This document shows, in pieces, positions 40,030 to 55,600 of a stretch of DNA of 64,000 nucleotides. This DNA comes from Sinohyriopsis cumingii (taxonomy: Eukaryota > Mollusca > Bivalvia > Unionida > Unionidae). A program made the translations under genes and the position numbers. Each line of letters begins with the position of its first letter. Within the stretch, counting starts at the first letter, position 1. The stretch is taken from contig CM068838.1 of the NCBI GenBank assembly GCA_028554795.2, forward strand, positions 94,529,974 to 94,593,973. The letters are read 5' to 3'. Below the pieces are notes generated by a model that saw only the letters and a program-made list of their open reading frames with translations, had not been told where the DNA came from and ran no database searches.

Positions 40030-41938
40030 ATGAAGCTAGAGCTGATTTTTCTCGCTATCTGGACATTTCTACTCTCTCCTTACGCAAACGGTAGGTACAA
40101 ATAGCTAACTGGACATTTCTACTCTCTCCCTACACAAACGGTAGGTAAAAATAGTTTTCTTTCTGTTTGTCTTTTCTTCTATTGAATGTAAACTTGGTGA
40201 ATCTTTCAAATTCATCAATTTAGAAGAATTTGTATATCAGAGTGATAGGTTTCACCATCTGGAGAGAAGATACTTTAACTCTGTCTGGTATATGGTGGGC
40301 TACATTTACTTTCTCTTCAGGGTGGTAATTTCCAACATTATTAATCTTGATTTGAGCATATATTCATTGCACTCATCCATGACATCAACAAAAGATTTTG
40401 TCTTGAAACTATGGTTCAACTCGTGGCAAAACTCACCACATAAAAGTCCTCTTATTTTCTTTAGCAACGGTCTTTTAATTCCATTTTTTAAAACATGATG
40501 AAGTTCTTTACTTGACTTTTGTGCATTCTTTATTCAGGAGTCTCCTGAGTCCAAATATAAACAAAGTCCATATAATGTGCAAATATTGATCACAGTCACA
40601 TCTCCTTAAAATGAAGGTGCAGTGCTGATAAAGATGAAGATCCAGACGATCTCCAGGTTTTATAAATATGGCATGAACAGTGTCAGAGAAATCATCTTTA
40701 TAACACAAAATGTTACATATATCGATGAAATGTGACCTATGGGCTATAGTGACCTATTTTTGTGAAAATGTTCAGTACTCATGCAGATGAATTTCTTCTT
40801 CAGTGTATATGATTCTAGGAATGATACTGCGTGCATACGTTGAAATAAATAAATTTAAGATATAGTAGAATAATTGTGATAATAACCTAAACGTTAAACT
40901 TAAATTTTAGTAGGCTTAGATAATAGTACAGCATTAGCTTTCTTGGCCACATCCCAGGTGGCCGGTACAATTAAACCTGTTTTTCCAAGATACTGATACT
41001 ACCTTGATGGAGATGACATGAGTTGTGCCGTCATATTCTCTTACTACTATGGCACTCATATTCCACATTAGTACGCGGTAAAATGTTATAATGCAGCCTT
41101 TGCTACGTCTGATGTCGCGCTTGATTAATACAGGTTTCTACGAGCAACAGTTTCGACTGATATTTTGCCATATATGCGCCTGATTACCAGTTATATCTTT
41201 CTTTTATCTAAACAATCTTAACAAAGTAATATAAATTGTTTCTTTATAAATATATTACAATGTAGAGGTTTTTGTTTGACACTCGTCCTCAGATACCGAT
41301 ACATCTTTGGTTATGCTACACGAGTACTATCAAGAATCAGTTATTCAAATAAATTTACCCTGTAATTCATTTACACTTCACAGTTACAACTTTTCAGGAA
41401 CATAAACCTTGAAACATGTTAGCCAAATAATATATGAGAACAGAAAATTGATTACTTTAAAAATTGGGCAGTATACATACCTGCAAACATTTTCGTTAGC
41501 TTTTACATAGGTATTTGTCACTAGTGGACATTAGGTTTCGTCTTTAAGAATCCTGTTTTCTTCGAAATGTGTTGTAATTAAACATGTGCTCATCGAGGAT
41601 TGTATGAAATTTAAAACTGCACGTTTAACAACAATCTCCGCTGATATGCACGATCCGAAATCATAATATATAGTCTAAGTAAATAGTAGTCTTTTTGGGA
41701 AGATTTCTTGAAGTTGACAGTTTGTCGTACCTTTGTGGTCTGTTTTACAATCCTTCTTAAAATGTACGAATGTTGAGTGCGTTGCTTTAGATGATACCTA
41801 CATTCGACATGACATCTATTATCAAGACACAGTACTTGAATGTAGCAGTTCTACTAGGAATTAAGGAACCTACAATGATTTGATTACTTCGTATAACTAA
41901 AATCTAAGTCATTTGAATATTTTATATTATGTTCACTC

Positions 41939-41989
<51 letters not shown>

Positions 41990-43918
41990 CTCCAGGAATT
42001 CCTAATTAATGCAAGATTCTATAAAATCTTGCTTCTTACGATTTATTGTCTTTTTATTACAGGACAAATACCTTATAAAATAAACAGCTACAGCGTTGGA
42101 AATAGTGGAAATATAGGCGGATTCGCAAGTTTTGGGGGACATGGAGGACAGTGGGGCACTGCTGGACAAGTGGAACTTTCAAGACTGGTGGGTGCAGGCA
42201 GTGGATTCGATCCAAGCTTTACACATACCAGCTGGAGCCAATTCAACGGTAGGGTAGGAGGAGTGAGCGGTGGTATTGGCGGAGGGATTTCAGCAAATGC
42301 TAAAGGAGCTGGTCATTTAGGAAACTTATTTGGCGGTGGACAGTTAGGTGACGTTCAACCGGACTGGAACGTTGGTGGTGCTGGTAGCTTGGATGGTGTT
42401 TTAAAGGGAGGATTAGGGTCAAGTCTGCAGAGACTAGATGGTGCATCAGGGTTCAGGAAACCAGTAGGCCCTTACGCAGATAGAGGACACTACCATGATC
42501 AGAAAGTAAGTTACAGTTACAACAAGAAGGATGATTACGATAATAAATACGACAAAGATTACAAGCAAGACTATGACAAAAAGGGATATGATAAATATTA
42601 CGGATATGACGACAAAAAGAAGGGTTACAGCAATCATAATTATGACAAAAATGGATATGACAATAACCAACATAGCAACGTAGGATACGACAGAGTAGGA
42701 TATAGTCATTATAAGAAAGGATACGGCAACAAAGGATATAGCAGTCATGACAATGTACACAATAAAAAAGGATACAGCAATTATCATAATGGATACGACA
42801 AAAAGGGATACAGTAACGATCAAAAAGGATACGACAGTAATATATACGATAACAATAATAACTACAATGTATACGACAATAAAGGATATAATGGAAATTC
42901 CTACAGTGGATATGACAGAAAGGGATACAGTAATTATCGTGATGGATATGACAAAAAAAGATACAGTACTTACGACAAAAATGGATACAGTAATCATCAG
43001 GGTGAGTATTACCCAAAAGGATTCAGTAATTACGACAAAAAGAGTTACAATAAACATCATAATGGATACAAAAAAAAAGGATACACTAATTACGAGAACA
43101 ATGGATACAGTAATTATTACGATGGGTACGACAACAACGGCTACAGTAATTATGACCAGAAGGGTTACAGTAATCATCAAAATGGATACGACAATAAGGG
43201 ATATAATAATTACCACAATGGATATGACAAAAAAGGATACTATAAAAAGGGTTCCGATCAGTACAACATCTACAATCGCTACCACAAGAGAGGGTATAGA
43301 GGAAGTGGACACGATGGATACAGCAACAACGGATACAGTCACGGAAGAAGGTACGATTACCATGATGGAAACAGACATAATGAAGATTATTCTGGAAGTT
43401 ATAACAACCGATATAATGGTTACAGACCTGGCTACTATCAAAGAGGAAACCAAAAGTATGACGACTACGGTTACGATAAGAAATACGACAAGAAGGACTA
43501 TGGATACGATAAGAAATACGACAAGAAGGACTATGGTTACGATAAGAAATACGACAAGAAGGACTATGGATACGATAAGAAATACAACAAGAAGGACTAT
43601 GGTTACGACAAGAAATACGACAACAAGGACTATGGTTACGATAAGAAATACGACAACAAGGACTATAGTTACGACAAGAAATACGACAAGAAGGACTATG
43701 GATACGATAAGAAATACGACAACAAGGACTATGGTTACGATAAGAAATACGACAACAAGGACTATGGTTACGATAAGAAAAACGACAACAAGGACTACGG
43801 CACAAATGATTACTGGTTTGGAGGGCAGCAGTTCAGAAACTTGGGTAGCAGGTTTCAAGGGTTCAGATCTGGTCCTTACTCTAGTCCTGGCTACTATGAC
43901 AATACGAAAAAGTATTAA
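40030..43918 (+). CDS. Secreted Gly/Tyr/Lys-rich structural repeat protein (shell-matrix or byssus type)
   Basis: Two exons: 40030-40090, a GT-AG intron 40091-42062, and 42063-43918. Exon 1 encodes a signal peptide (MKLELIFLAIWTFLLSPYAN). It ends in phase 1, and exon 2 supplies the matching two bases, giving about 638 residues. The mature protein has a Gly-rich N-terminal part (to about 42470), then hundreds of residues of irregular KKGYSN-, NGYD- and KKGY-type repeats, then ten exact 11-residue units of the type DYGYDKKYDKK (43463-43792), and ends in NTKKY. Tyr, Lys, Asp, Asn and Gly dominate; no Cys is apparent in the repeats. Known molluscan shematrin-like shell proteins and byssal/adhesive proteins share such composition and a basic Tyr-ending tail. 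Extracellular matrix use is inferred; tyrosine cross-linking or DOPA modification is possible. Confidence 0.8.
40061..40158 (+). repeat. 50 bp tandem duplication covering exon 1 end and splice donor
   Basis: The segment CTGGACATTTCTACTCTCTC...ACAAACGGTAGGTA occurs twice with a 50 bp offset, so the intron contains a second copy of the exon 1 end and of the donor site (GGTAGGTAAA near 40140). Reading through the first donor reaches TAG after four codons. Confidence 0.88.
41940..41984 (+). repeat. (CT)n tract in the intron near the acceptor
   Basis: A roughly 45-base CT run lies 80 bp before the exon 2 acceptor (TTTTTATTACAG). It could act as an extended polypyrimidine tract. Confidence 0.9.
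43463..43792 (+). repeat. Ten 33 bp in-frame repeats in exon 2
   Basis: The exact 33 bp period encodes an 11-residue DYGYDKKYD(K/N)K unit. Units vary mainly at one codon (Lys/Asn) and at silent positions, pointing to recent expansion or homogenisation. Confidence 0.93.
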
Positions 43919-43928
43919 CTGTTATTTC

Positions 43929-43934
43929 AATAAA
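43929..43934 (+). terminator. AATAAA polyadenylation signal
   Basis: AATAAA lies 11 nt after the TAA stop of the structural protein gene; a second AATAAA occurs near 44211. The first would give a very short 3' UTR. Confidence 0.55.
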
Positions 43935-45838
43935 ATACTAATGCACGTATACTTTCAGCCTTATGACAAAAATCTTTGACGAAAATGAGAATTGAGTATG
44001 AGACTAGTATTTAAGTAATTATATTGATAAGAAGCAACCACTTTTACATCATTTTGTTGTTAACTTGCATAAATATTTACATCTATTGACTTCAGGATTG
44101 CACAAATGTCGCCCATTTAGGTTCGTTCCATTACAATGTTATCAGTTACAATTAACTTTAAGTGTTTGCCTAGTCTGAAATAGAATGTACTTCAACACAA
44201 GAGAATCACTAATAAATACGTGTTGCTAATGTCGTTCATGTCTGTTATCTTATTTTCTGTCCGTATGTCTAGGCCTAAAGACAAGGAATAACACAATTTT
44301 CCTTGCCCATTAAGTGACTCAAGGAAAATATCACAACTAATTTTACCGAACATTATATAACTGGATTGTCTGATAAGAAGGACCGGTCCTTAGGTGATGG
44401 ATCGATCAGTCATTCTGATTGTAGGATGATATATGCCGAAAAACAAGAATTCACTTCTATTTGGTCGCAAACATCCCTCGTAAGCACTTAGCAATAAAGT
44501 ACAAATATAAGTTGTATTTTTATAAAAGAACAGCAACGTACCTTTGGAACATTTAGTGTACATTGCAACTGACTCAAGCACGAATCTACCTAGCAAAATG
44601 TTGGCACCTACATGCATAGTGCGAATTCGACATTGGTTGCTTACGTAAAGAAGCTGTTCCATTGCTAATGTTCGCTTTAAAAATAACAGCGCAATCTTAT
44701 CCATTTAACCGTATACCAGTGCGTATAGTGGAAAATCCAGGATGAATAAAAATGCGATATTAATAAAATGCGACGATTCCTAGATGACCTAAGAAACAAT
44801 AGACTTTAATTTAAGAATGGATTTCAATAAAAATAGGTATGCTAGAGGTCAGAAACTGAACACAAAGAACCACAGCAAATAACGGCTAGTATCCAGTCAA
44901 GATGTCCCATCGATCCAAATTTTTCCTGCACCTTTATCCAATTTTAGATCATTTTTTCAAAGACCTCTTTTTCTTTCTGTTTTATTTACCCAATATCTGT
45001 TTAGCCCAATTATCTTTAATCTTGCTCACCTCTTCTTCCAGTACTTTTCTCATCATTTCTCCTTTCTTTAATTGATCTAGCTCTCACTTTTCAAAAGAAA
45101 AACCGTGTGAAATTCAGTATGTCTTTCAAAAACAACTTACTTTGATCACATTATCAAGGGCCTTCTTCAATGTTCCCACTCTCACATATTAGGCTAAATG
45201 AAGCCTCTTAACGAGTCTACTTCCTCCTTTATCATGCACTTCGCTAGATACCTTTGCTATTTTGATACCTCCATTCATCGTCAAGCCTTTCCACTACATA
45301 GTAGCCAGACGTACTTACTTATTTACTTACTTACTTACTTACTTTGGATTAAAGTTTTTTTCGCACAGCCGTGAATGTACCACTGTTTTATGTCTGCACA
45401 GCAGGCTGTTTATTTACTCATGGGGAAAGGAATTCAAGCCACTTCCCCCAGGTTTGTATGTGCTCAAGGAGCACTTTAATTGAAGCCATCAGGCAGTGGG
45501 ACTAGGAGTAGTTCCTAACTTTCTGAATGGAGTGCTTTATAGGAGAGTGGGAATATACCCAGCACACACTCAATTTTTCAGTCAGTATCTACCGAGTATC
45601 CTATGGTGTGTATGAGTGGGAATATACCCATCACACACTCATACTTATGTAGGTAGCGCAAAGGGCGTGCACTGCACGCTGATTGATTTTGATGTCCGGC
45701 CGAGGCAAGGAACGAGAGTGTGGAAAGGTCAGGTCCATTGTATTTTGGTCTAAATTTGTCGTCTTACACAATTTGGAATAAAAACTATGTGATTTTTGTT
45801 TCGTTTTAGAATTAAGACGAAGAGAGGTACATAGGTGA
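43935..45838. other. Anonymous host DNA with a TTAC microsatellite
   Basis: Nothing gene-like is seen. A (TTAC)n run lies at about 45313-45344, and the phrase GGGAATATACCCA(G/T)CACACACTCA is repeated near 45550 and 45618. Confidence 0.6.
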
Positions 45839-45855
45839 CAGCTTTATTGAGATAG

Positions 45856-46112
45856 ATTGCCACCTTGTGCGGCTGGTCATGATGGTCTTTGGACTTTTAG
45901 ACCACCTTGTATGTTGGATTAAGTTTGGGGTCATATGACCTGGGTGTTTTCTATTTTGATTGCAGTCTTGTGCTGCCGGGCCTAATGGTCTCTGATGTGT
46001 AAACCACCTTGTAAGTGCTAATGTAGGGTTTTACTTTCCTAGTGATGGTAATTATATTGCCACTTTGAGTGGCGGGGCCTGATGGTCTTGGGTGTTGGAC
46101 CACCTTATAAAA
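45856..46112 (-). repeat. Three tandem ~105 bp repeats in the LINE 3' region
   Basis: Units begin near 45856, 45960 and 46058 with TTGC(C/A)..CTTG(T/A)G and contain GGTCT...ACCACCTT. They are diverged from one another but clearly collinear. Confidence 0.75.
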
Positions 46113-47762
46113 TCTAGTTATAGGGACTTATTCGATGTTTTAAGTGTCCGAAAACCCTTGCTAGAATTTTAGCTGTCACCTTCGGCTAGAGAGTTTTCGA
46201 GTCCTGAGAGGTATTGTGTTATTAGTGCCCATGCCGGGGTGTTGGTAGTTGTTAGAGAAGTTGGGGGTCAGAGTAGAATAAGGAAGAACTAGGTTGAAAA
46301 AAAAATATATTTTTAACTTATTTGGGGAGTTAGCAAAAGCAGCCTTCTATCCCCCCTTTGTGGTTGGTCTGGGCTCGCGCACAGGTGATAACCATATCAG
46401 AAGGACATGCATGCCCTCACTTCTAATCAGTGGATTCGGACTCTGCTGCCAATCGTCCAATAAGTTGATGTATATGTTTACCTGCGGGTACGTTTGGTAC
46501 TAATTTGTTGCTGAATGTTTGGTGGGGGTTGCATTTATTGTTGGTTACACGGTTGGGGTGTGTATTGAGGTGGGTTGATATTCTAGCTACATATCTTGCT
46601 AAAAACTCCTGCCTTTTTACGTGCAGTTTTAATTCTCCAGTCAGAATTTGGGGCTTAGCTAGGGATACAGATGGCAGAGTGCCGGTGCATATTATTAGTG
46701 CTTTTCCTTGGATCGTGTCTAATTTTTTTAAGCTGTTTTTGTGGTGCCGAGTTATATATTTGGCACCCGTAATCTAATTTTGATCATATTAATATTAATG
46801 CCCTGTATATTTTTAATAGAGTTTCTTGATTGGATCCCCAAGTGGTCCCTTTAAGATGTTTTAGTGAGTTTAGGTCTTTATTACAACAGTTTACTAGTTT
46901 GTCTTTATGATGTCCCCAGTTACGTTGTTCGTCAAAGTACATACCCAGAAACCTAATGTAATGATTTTATTTTGTATGGTAAGTTTAGAGTATTTTAATT
47001 TCGTCTGACGTTTGGCTGTAAATAGTACTGCAATGGTTTTTTCGTGTGATAGTTTCAACCCCCATTTAACCGCCCATCTCCCTATTTCGTTCAGACTGTT
47101 TTGAATTTTACTGATGATTTTGTGTCTTTCTGGGTCCACTGTCGTCCGCAAATTGTGATATTTCAATTCGGTTTGAAGTTAGATTTTGATCGAGTTCATT
47201 TATCATGATGTTAAAGAGTGTGGGGCTGAGTACGCTCCCTTGCGGAGTACCGTTTTCTAGTGGACATAGTTCAGAACAATATCCCCTACTCTTGTTATTA
47301 TTTTGCGGTCGGTTAGAAGGTTTTCTATAAAGTTTAACATTCGTCCAGTGATTCTAAGATGGTTTCATTTGGCTACTAGCCCTTTGTTCAGACGAGGTCG
47401 AAAGCTTTTTCAAGATCTAGGAATACTGCTATTAAATTTCTGTCTGCTTTGCCCTTGGAATTTAGTCATATTTTGATTGCCGCTTCTGATCGAATAAGTT
47501 GATCCTTTGTGGACCTTTCATTTTTAAATCCGCATTGATTATCAGATAATAGATTTTTACTTTCCAAGTGGTATTTAAGGCGATTAGTTATTACTGTCTC
47601 CATAATTTTGAAGATATTGTTAGAGAGGGTGATGGGTCAATAATAATTTATATCTTTTGGGTCTTTTCCTTGTTTACAGATTGGGATTACTGTGGCGTGT
47701 TTCCATTTATCAGATAGTTGACCTACAGCCCAGATTTTGTTAAAAGCTTTAGGATAGAGTTT

Positions 47763-47926
47763 GTAATGTTTCCAGGCAGGTGTTTGTATATAATATAACT
47801 TATTTGATCTTCCCCTGGCGATGTTTCCTTTTTAGATAGAGCTTATAATGTTTCCAGGCAGGTGTTTGTATATAATATAACTTATTTGATCTTCCCCTGG
47901 CGATGTTTCCTTTTTAGATCCTAAGG
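47763..47926. repeat. 82 bp perfect tandem duplication inside the LINE RT region
   Basis: The sequence from TAATGTTTCCAGGCAGG to GATGTTTCCTTTTTAGAT appears twice at an 82 bp offset with essentially no differences, so it arose after the element died. 82 is not a multiple of three, so it adds a frameshift. Confidence 0.92.
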
Positions 47927-49330
47927 CTATTTCCCATTCATATAAGGATATTTCGCTGTTTAGGTTGGATTCTTTTATACCTAGATTTTTAACGAGATGT
48001 GAATGGGGCTTGTCCCACTTAATCCCTATGTTGTGGAAAGGCTGGGGTGTGGTTTAGGTTACTACTCATTGCAGTAAAATGGTTTGCAAGTTGGTCTGCT
48101 TTTTTCCTTGTTTGTGATGGCAGCTGCTAGTTTTGGGGAGATGTTTACTGTTTTTCCCCTAATTGATTTTATTTCATCCCATACTTGCTTGGAGCTGGTT
48201 TTAATATTGATATTAGAGCAGAAATTTTGACAAGATCTTTCCTGTGCCTGTTTAATGTTTAGTTTTAGGGGTTTCTTTCCATTTTTTATAAGTTGAGAAG
48301 TCTAAAGAGACGCCTTATCGTTTAAATTTTTTAAGTGCCTTTCTTTTTTTCTTTATGCTCCTGCTTGCACAGATTATTATACCATGGTACTGTTTGTGTG
48401 GTTTGTGTATCACTTGTTTTAGGAACGTTGGAGTGGTTGCTGCTTGAATTGTATTAATTACGTTTTCATAAAATATGTTTACATACTCATTTTCTAGGTT
48501 ATCTGTGTTAATATTTTTAATTGTATCTTGAATGATTCCCAATCAGCGTAGCAATATTTCCATCTAGGGTATTTGTTGATGGGTTATACTGGACCGCCAT
48601 CTGCAGAGTGATGAGGATTGGAAAGTGGTCAATACCTAGCAAGTCAGTTTGATCCACTCTCCAATCTATCATCTAAGTTAGTTTAGGCGAGCATATTGTT
48701 AGGTCGATGGCAGACAGAGATCCATCCTCCAGGTTTAATTGAGGTTTTGTAACGTCATTAAGGATGGTCAGGTTGGATTCGCAGCCCACGCTTCAAACAA
48801 CCTGACTCTCTTGTGCTCTTGTCTGCCCCATCCCCACCCCCAAAGCGCATTGTGCGCATTGAAATTCCCGCAGATGTTATCTAATAATTTTTTGTTAGTT
48901 ATTTGCGTAAAGGTCGCCAAATTAAAAACGCTAGTTTTTCAACTAGAATCGTATATGTTACTAATTTGAAAACTACCCCTCCCGGTTTGGATTATTAGGG
49001 ATTGTAATTCAAAGTTCTCGTTACTGCCTGGTGTGGGTATTATGTTGACTTGGGTAATATTTGATAGGCTTTCTAAGATAAAAATGGCTAGGACCCCTCC
49101 CTGTCCATGATTACGACTTTTAAAGTAACTTGGGGTGACACCTGGGAGTTTGGGTAGCTGCTTGGTTTATTCTGTGATCTTACTTTCCTGTATGCAAAAG
49201 ATATCTGTCTTCAGAACTTGGTTTTGTAATTTGATTTTTAATTCATTAATATTACTTGTGATACACCTACAGTTTCATTGCCATATTATTAGATTATTTT
49301 AGTTGTACTATTCATAATTGTATGTGGTCT

Positions 49331-51922
49331 CTTAAATTTGTTATTGAGTTGGGGGTAGGGTATTTTAGTTAGTATCTGTTTGATGCGGCCTAAATATTGC
49401 TCAATGTTATGTTTGCTTGGAATTAGGCTGTTAATAGTTACTTTAATTATTTCCTGAATAATCTGTTCAAGTGTTTGATTTTTCTTTAGCTGTTGGGGGG
49501 AGGGGAATGATTATCTTTATCCTGTTTGGGCCCTAGGCTTATGTGGGCTTGGTCTTTGGTTTTTTAGTTTGATTTGGAAATTCTTACGACCGCTTTGATT
49601 TGTATGCTTCAAACACAGACGTGAAGGAAAATATCCCTACACTCACTTCACATATCATCTACTATCCAGACAGAAGGGAAGAAAAAAATATTATATACAT
49701 TCCACAAAATCCAAATATATTATCTACACACGGGAAGGGGAAAAACAAACCCAAAATATAGTATCCACACAAAGGAAGGAGAATAAAAAACCCCAATCTA
49801 CTATCCACACACGGTGAGGAGAAAAACGAACGCCAAATATACATTCTACAGACGGGAAGGAGAAAAAACAAAAACAATATCTACCATCCACACAAACGTA
49901 CGCGAACGCATACAAACACACATACACAACGTACGCGTCCGTGCGTGTATGTGTATCATTATTTGTGTGCGTGAGCGTACGTGTGTGTGTATGTGTATGT
50001 TTGTATGTGTGTTTCTATGTGTGCGCGCGTACGCTTGTTTTTGCAAGTGTAAGTGTGTGTGTTTGTAAGCATGTGTCGGCTTTTGTTTGTCCCTACAATA
50101 CTCCATTTATCCCTATCGAATTCATTTCACCTACCTAGCCACAGTAGCGCGCATTCAGGTTAGCCACTTGCAACATTGTGCCATCATTCCCCTAGTGACC
50201 AGTACAGTGACGTCACTAAAGCAAGATATTTTGAGGCTATCAATGTAGACGTGGGGGTATCCATTGCAATTTCCACAAGATGTATCAATCAACAGATACC
50301 AGGGTTTTCAAACAGATCGCCACACAAGTTGTGACTATAAATAGTTGGTTTTTCCTAGGAATTTCAACAGGTTATAGCTGTAAATTGATCCATGGGTGTT
50401 TATTTGCGATAGTCACACAAGTTGAGACTATAAATAGTTACTATGTTTATTCATTTTAGTCTAACCCAATGTAATCTAATGTTCGGGAATATGTTTAGTC
50501 TCCTTTAAATTCTGGGACAATTCGTAATTGTAGCGTTACTTTTAGTCATATCCATTTTGGCATTCGTCTTTTCCTTCATTATAGCTATTTATAGCATTAT
50601 TACAGTTATGCAAATTTATGAACACTGCCAACAACATTTCAGGTCTAGGTAATTCTTTATATATAAATATCGGGCTTGTATTAGTATATGTCTGTCTCTA
50701 TCTCTGTTGTGTTTGACATCTACCATCCTTGCCCCTAGACAGGCCCTATATAATTTGTCAATTGGCACTATATAGTATATAGGGTCAATCCATGTTCAGA
50801 GTCCCCATGTCACTAGATAGCCCCATGTTCAATTCCCTTTTTCACTAGGTAGTAAAAATTCATTGTCACTATGCATTCCTTATGTTCAATCCCCCTTGTC
50901 CCTATACAGTCTCCCTATACACTACCAACATATATTAAACTTTATCTTGTCCCGCTATAGCCCATCCATGTTAAATTTCCCCATGTTAAATTCCCATTGT
51001 CCGTATATCTTGCTACCCGTATTTAATTTCCTCATATAGTCTCACCATGTTAAATTCCCTTTCTGTACGTATAGGTCAAACGACCAAATTTGACATAGAA
51101 GTCCCATTGTCCGCATATCGTCCCATGTTCAATTACAACGAAATTTTGAATAGGCTATACCGCTTTAGAAAAGTATACGCTGCTAATTTCAGGTAAGACT
51201 AAGTCTCTTCATAGCGACTCTCCCATCAAACAATTAACTTGTAATTCAAGATAATCGACTGCCAAGTGAAAACTTCACAATATCGTTAGAATATAGATTT
51301 CGTATCGGTGAATTTAGTTAACTTTAGTGTAGCGATTTTCCCCTGCATCTTAAGTCGGCCCTTTTTATAAGTATTCCCGCATTATGCATTGTATAGTTCA
51401 GTTAGTAATAGACTCGTCTTGTTAGCGTGATAAGTCATGTGGTGTCAATGTATATGGAAACCTGAATCGTGATTCTGATGTGTATAATCCTCGGAAAAAG
51501 AAGACTAGAGAAGCAATAACTAAAGAAGATAATAATCGTGAGGTACTTAGTGTAATGCATAGGCTAGAGGTGAAGTTTATGGAGAAAGCTATCCACGACT
51601 TTAGAAATATTAAAGACAAAAATGGAATCGGTGCCTTTATCTAATTCGTATAGACAAGCGTGAGGACTCAAGAAGATTTATCAGGTGCGTTGATAACCAA
51701 TCTCTCAGTAAAAACAGAGGACGAACAGCAAGGGAGAATTTTCGCAACCAAAGTTGTAAATATGTATTTATGCACGCCTCCTTTAATTTCACTATGACAA
51801 TAACTCTCAGCCAAAACAATTTTATTTTCTATATTGAACTCCTGTAGCTGTTCTCTGTGAAATTTGGAGGTTCTTTGTACATCCGAAACTTCCACAACCA
51901 GAAAGAGCAGCAAGGATATTTT

Positions 51923-51962
<40 letters not shown>

Positions 51963-52039
51963 TTTGGATTTTTAACATAGCTTTAACATTTTTTCAGTCT
52001 TATCGCTACGATATGTGCAGTGTGGCAGTTTATAGTGAT
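49331..52039. other. Minisatellite-rich anonymous DNA
   Basis: No gene was identified. About 49660-49900 is a degenerate ~45 bp minisatellite (units around CTATCCACACACGGGAAGGAGAAAAA). 49900-50090 is GT/CG-alternating. 50300-50440 holds two copies of CACACAAGTTG(T/A)GACTATAAATAG. About 50740-51135 repeats a CCATGTTAAATTCCC-like phrase. A short open stretch around 51470-51640 (+) encodes a Lys-rich peptide of unknown origin. (GT)n lies at 51926-51961. Confidence 0.6.
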
Positions 52040-52262
52040 ATCTACCACTGGGGCATCATGCCACAGACATGTAAATAATGTCCCACCCAGTCACATCATC
52101 CTGACACCAGGCCGACCTGTCCTAACACTTACCTCTGAGCGCCAAGCGATGCAGCTGTTTGTACCATTTTTATAGGTCTTTGGTATGACTCGGCCGGGAG
52201 TGGAACCCACGACATCCCTTCCGCATCTGAGGCGGACGCTCAAACCTCTAGGCCACCGGAGC
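52040..52262 (-). mobile_element. tRNA-derived SINE, minus-strand copy
   Basis: The minus strand starts CCGGTGGCCTAGAGGTTTG (A box within 52255-52241) and has a B box-like GGTTCCACTCC (52207-52197), the internal RNA polymerase III promoter of a tRNA head. It continues with a body shared with the copy at 58497 (GCATCGCTTGGCG, TGTGACTGGGTGGGACAT). The body type is familiar from mollusc SINEs. The far 3' end is approximate. Confidence 0.82.
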
Positions 52263-55389
<3,127 letters not shown>

Positions 55390-55600
55390 CTTCTGATATC
55401 TTGCTCAGTATGATAATCCTGATATCAGGCTCAGTATAATAACTCTGATATCAAGCTCAATGTGATAACCCTGATATTAAGCTCAGTGTGATAACCCTGA
55501 TATAAGATAGGTATGATATCCCTGATATCAAGCTCAGTATGATAACCCTGATATTAAGCTCAGCATGATAACCCTGATATCAGGCTAGGTATAATAACCA
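55390..55600. repeat. 26 bp minisatellite, about eight units
   Basis: Units of the type CTGATATCAAGCTCAGTATG plus ATAACC recur every 26 bp (for example 55445, 55471, 55497). Each contains the palindrome TGATATCA or a one-base variant. Confidence 0.9.

Larger units (their letters stand above)
45839..49330 (-). mobile_element. Degenerate Jockey/CR1-like LINE (endonuclease plus reverse transcriptase)
   Basis: Read on the minus strand, the N-terminal endonuclease starts near 49300 (CIQES, about 49200) and ends with LEDGSLSAIDLTI near 48700. The linker holds the 48542-48315 frame. Reverse transcriptase motifs then follow in order: FLDLEKAFD (motif A, 47423-47397), TPQGSVLSPTLFNIMI (motif B, about 47251-47204) and FADD (motif C, 47152-47141), then SLNEIGRWAVKWGLKLSHEKT (thumb side). 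Frames shift repeatedly and stops occur, so it is inactive. Three ~105 bp tandem units and an AATAAA near 45845 mark a probable 3' UTR. The clade is approximate. Confidence 0.8.

Noticed and set aside
42446-43858. Long minus-strand ORF (470 codons) of Val/Ile/Leu composition opposite the structural gene
   Set aside because: It is the mirror of the Tyr/Lys/Asp repeat on the plus strand, whose TAY/AAR/GAY codons read as hydrophobic codons in reverse. The plus-strand gene has a signal peptide, splice sites, TATA box and polyA signal; the minus strand has none.
42747-43979. Second plus-strand ORF (410 codons, Thr/Met/Asp-rich) in another phase of the same exon
   Set aside because: It is a frame shadow of the repeats; it starts inside the repeat and ends in the 3' UTR.
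46294-46777. Plus-strand ORFs in the LINE region
   Set aside because: They lie antisense to LINE coding sequence and show no independent support.
52140-52262. Functional tRNA gene
   Set aside because: A and B boxes are present, but the cloverleaf cannot be completed and the sequence continues into a body shared with 58497-58690, so it is a SINE.
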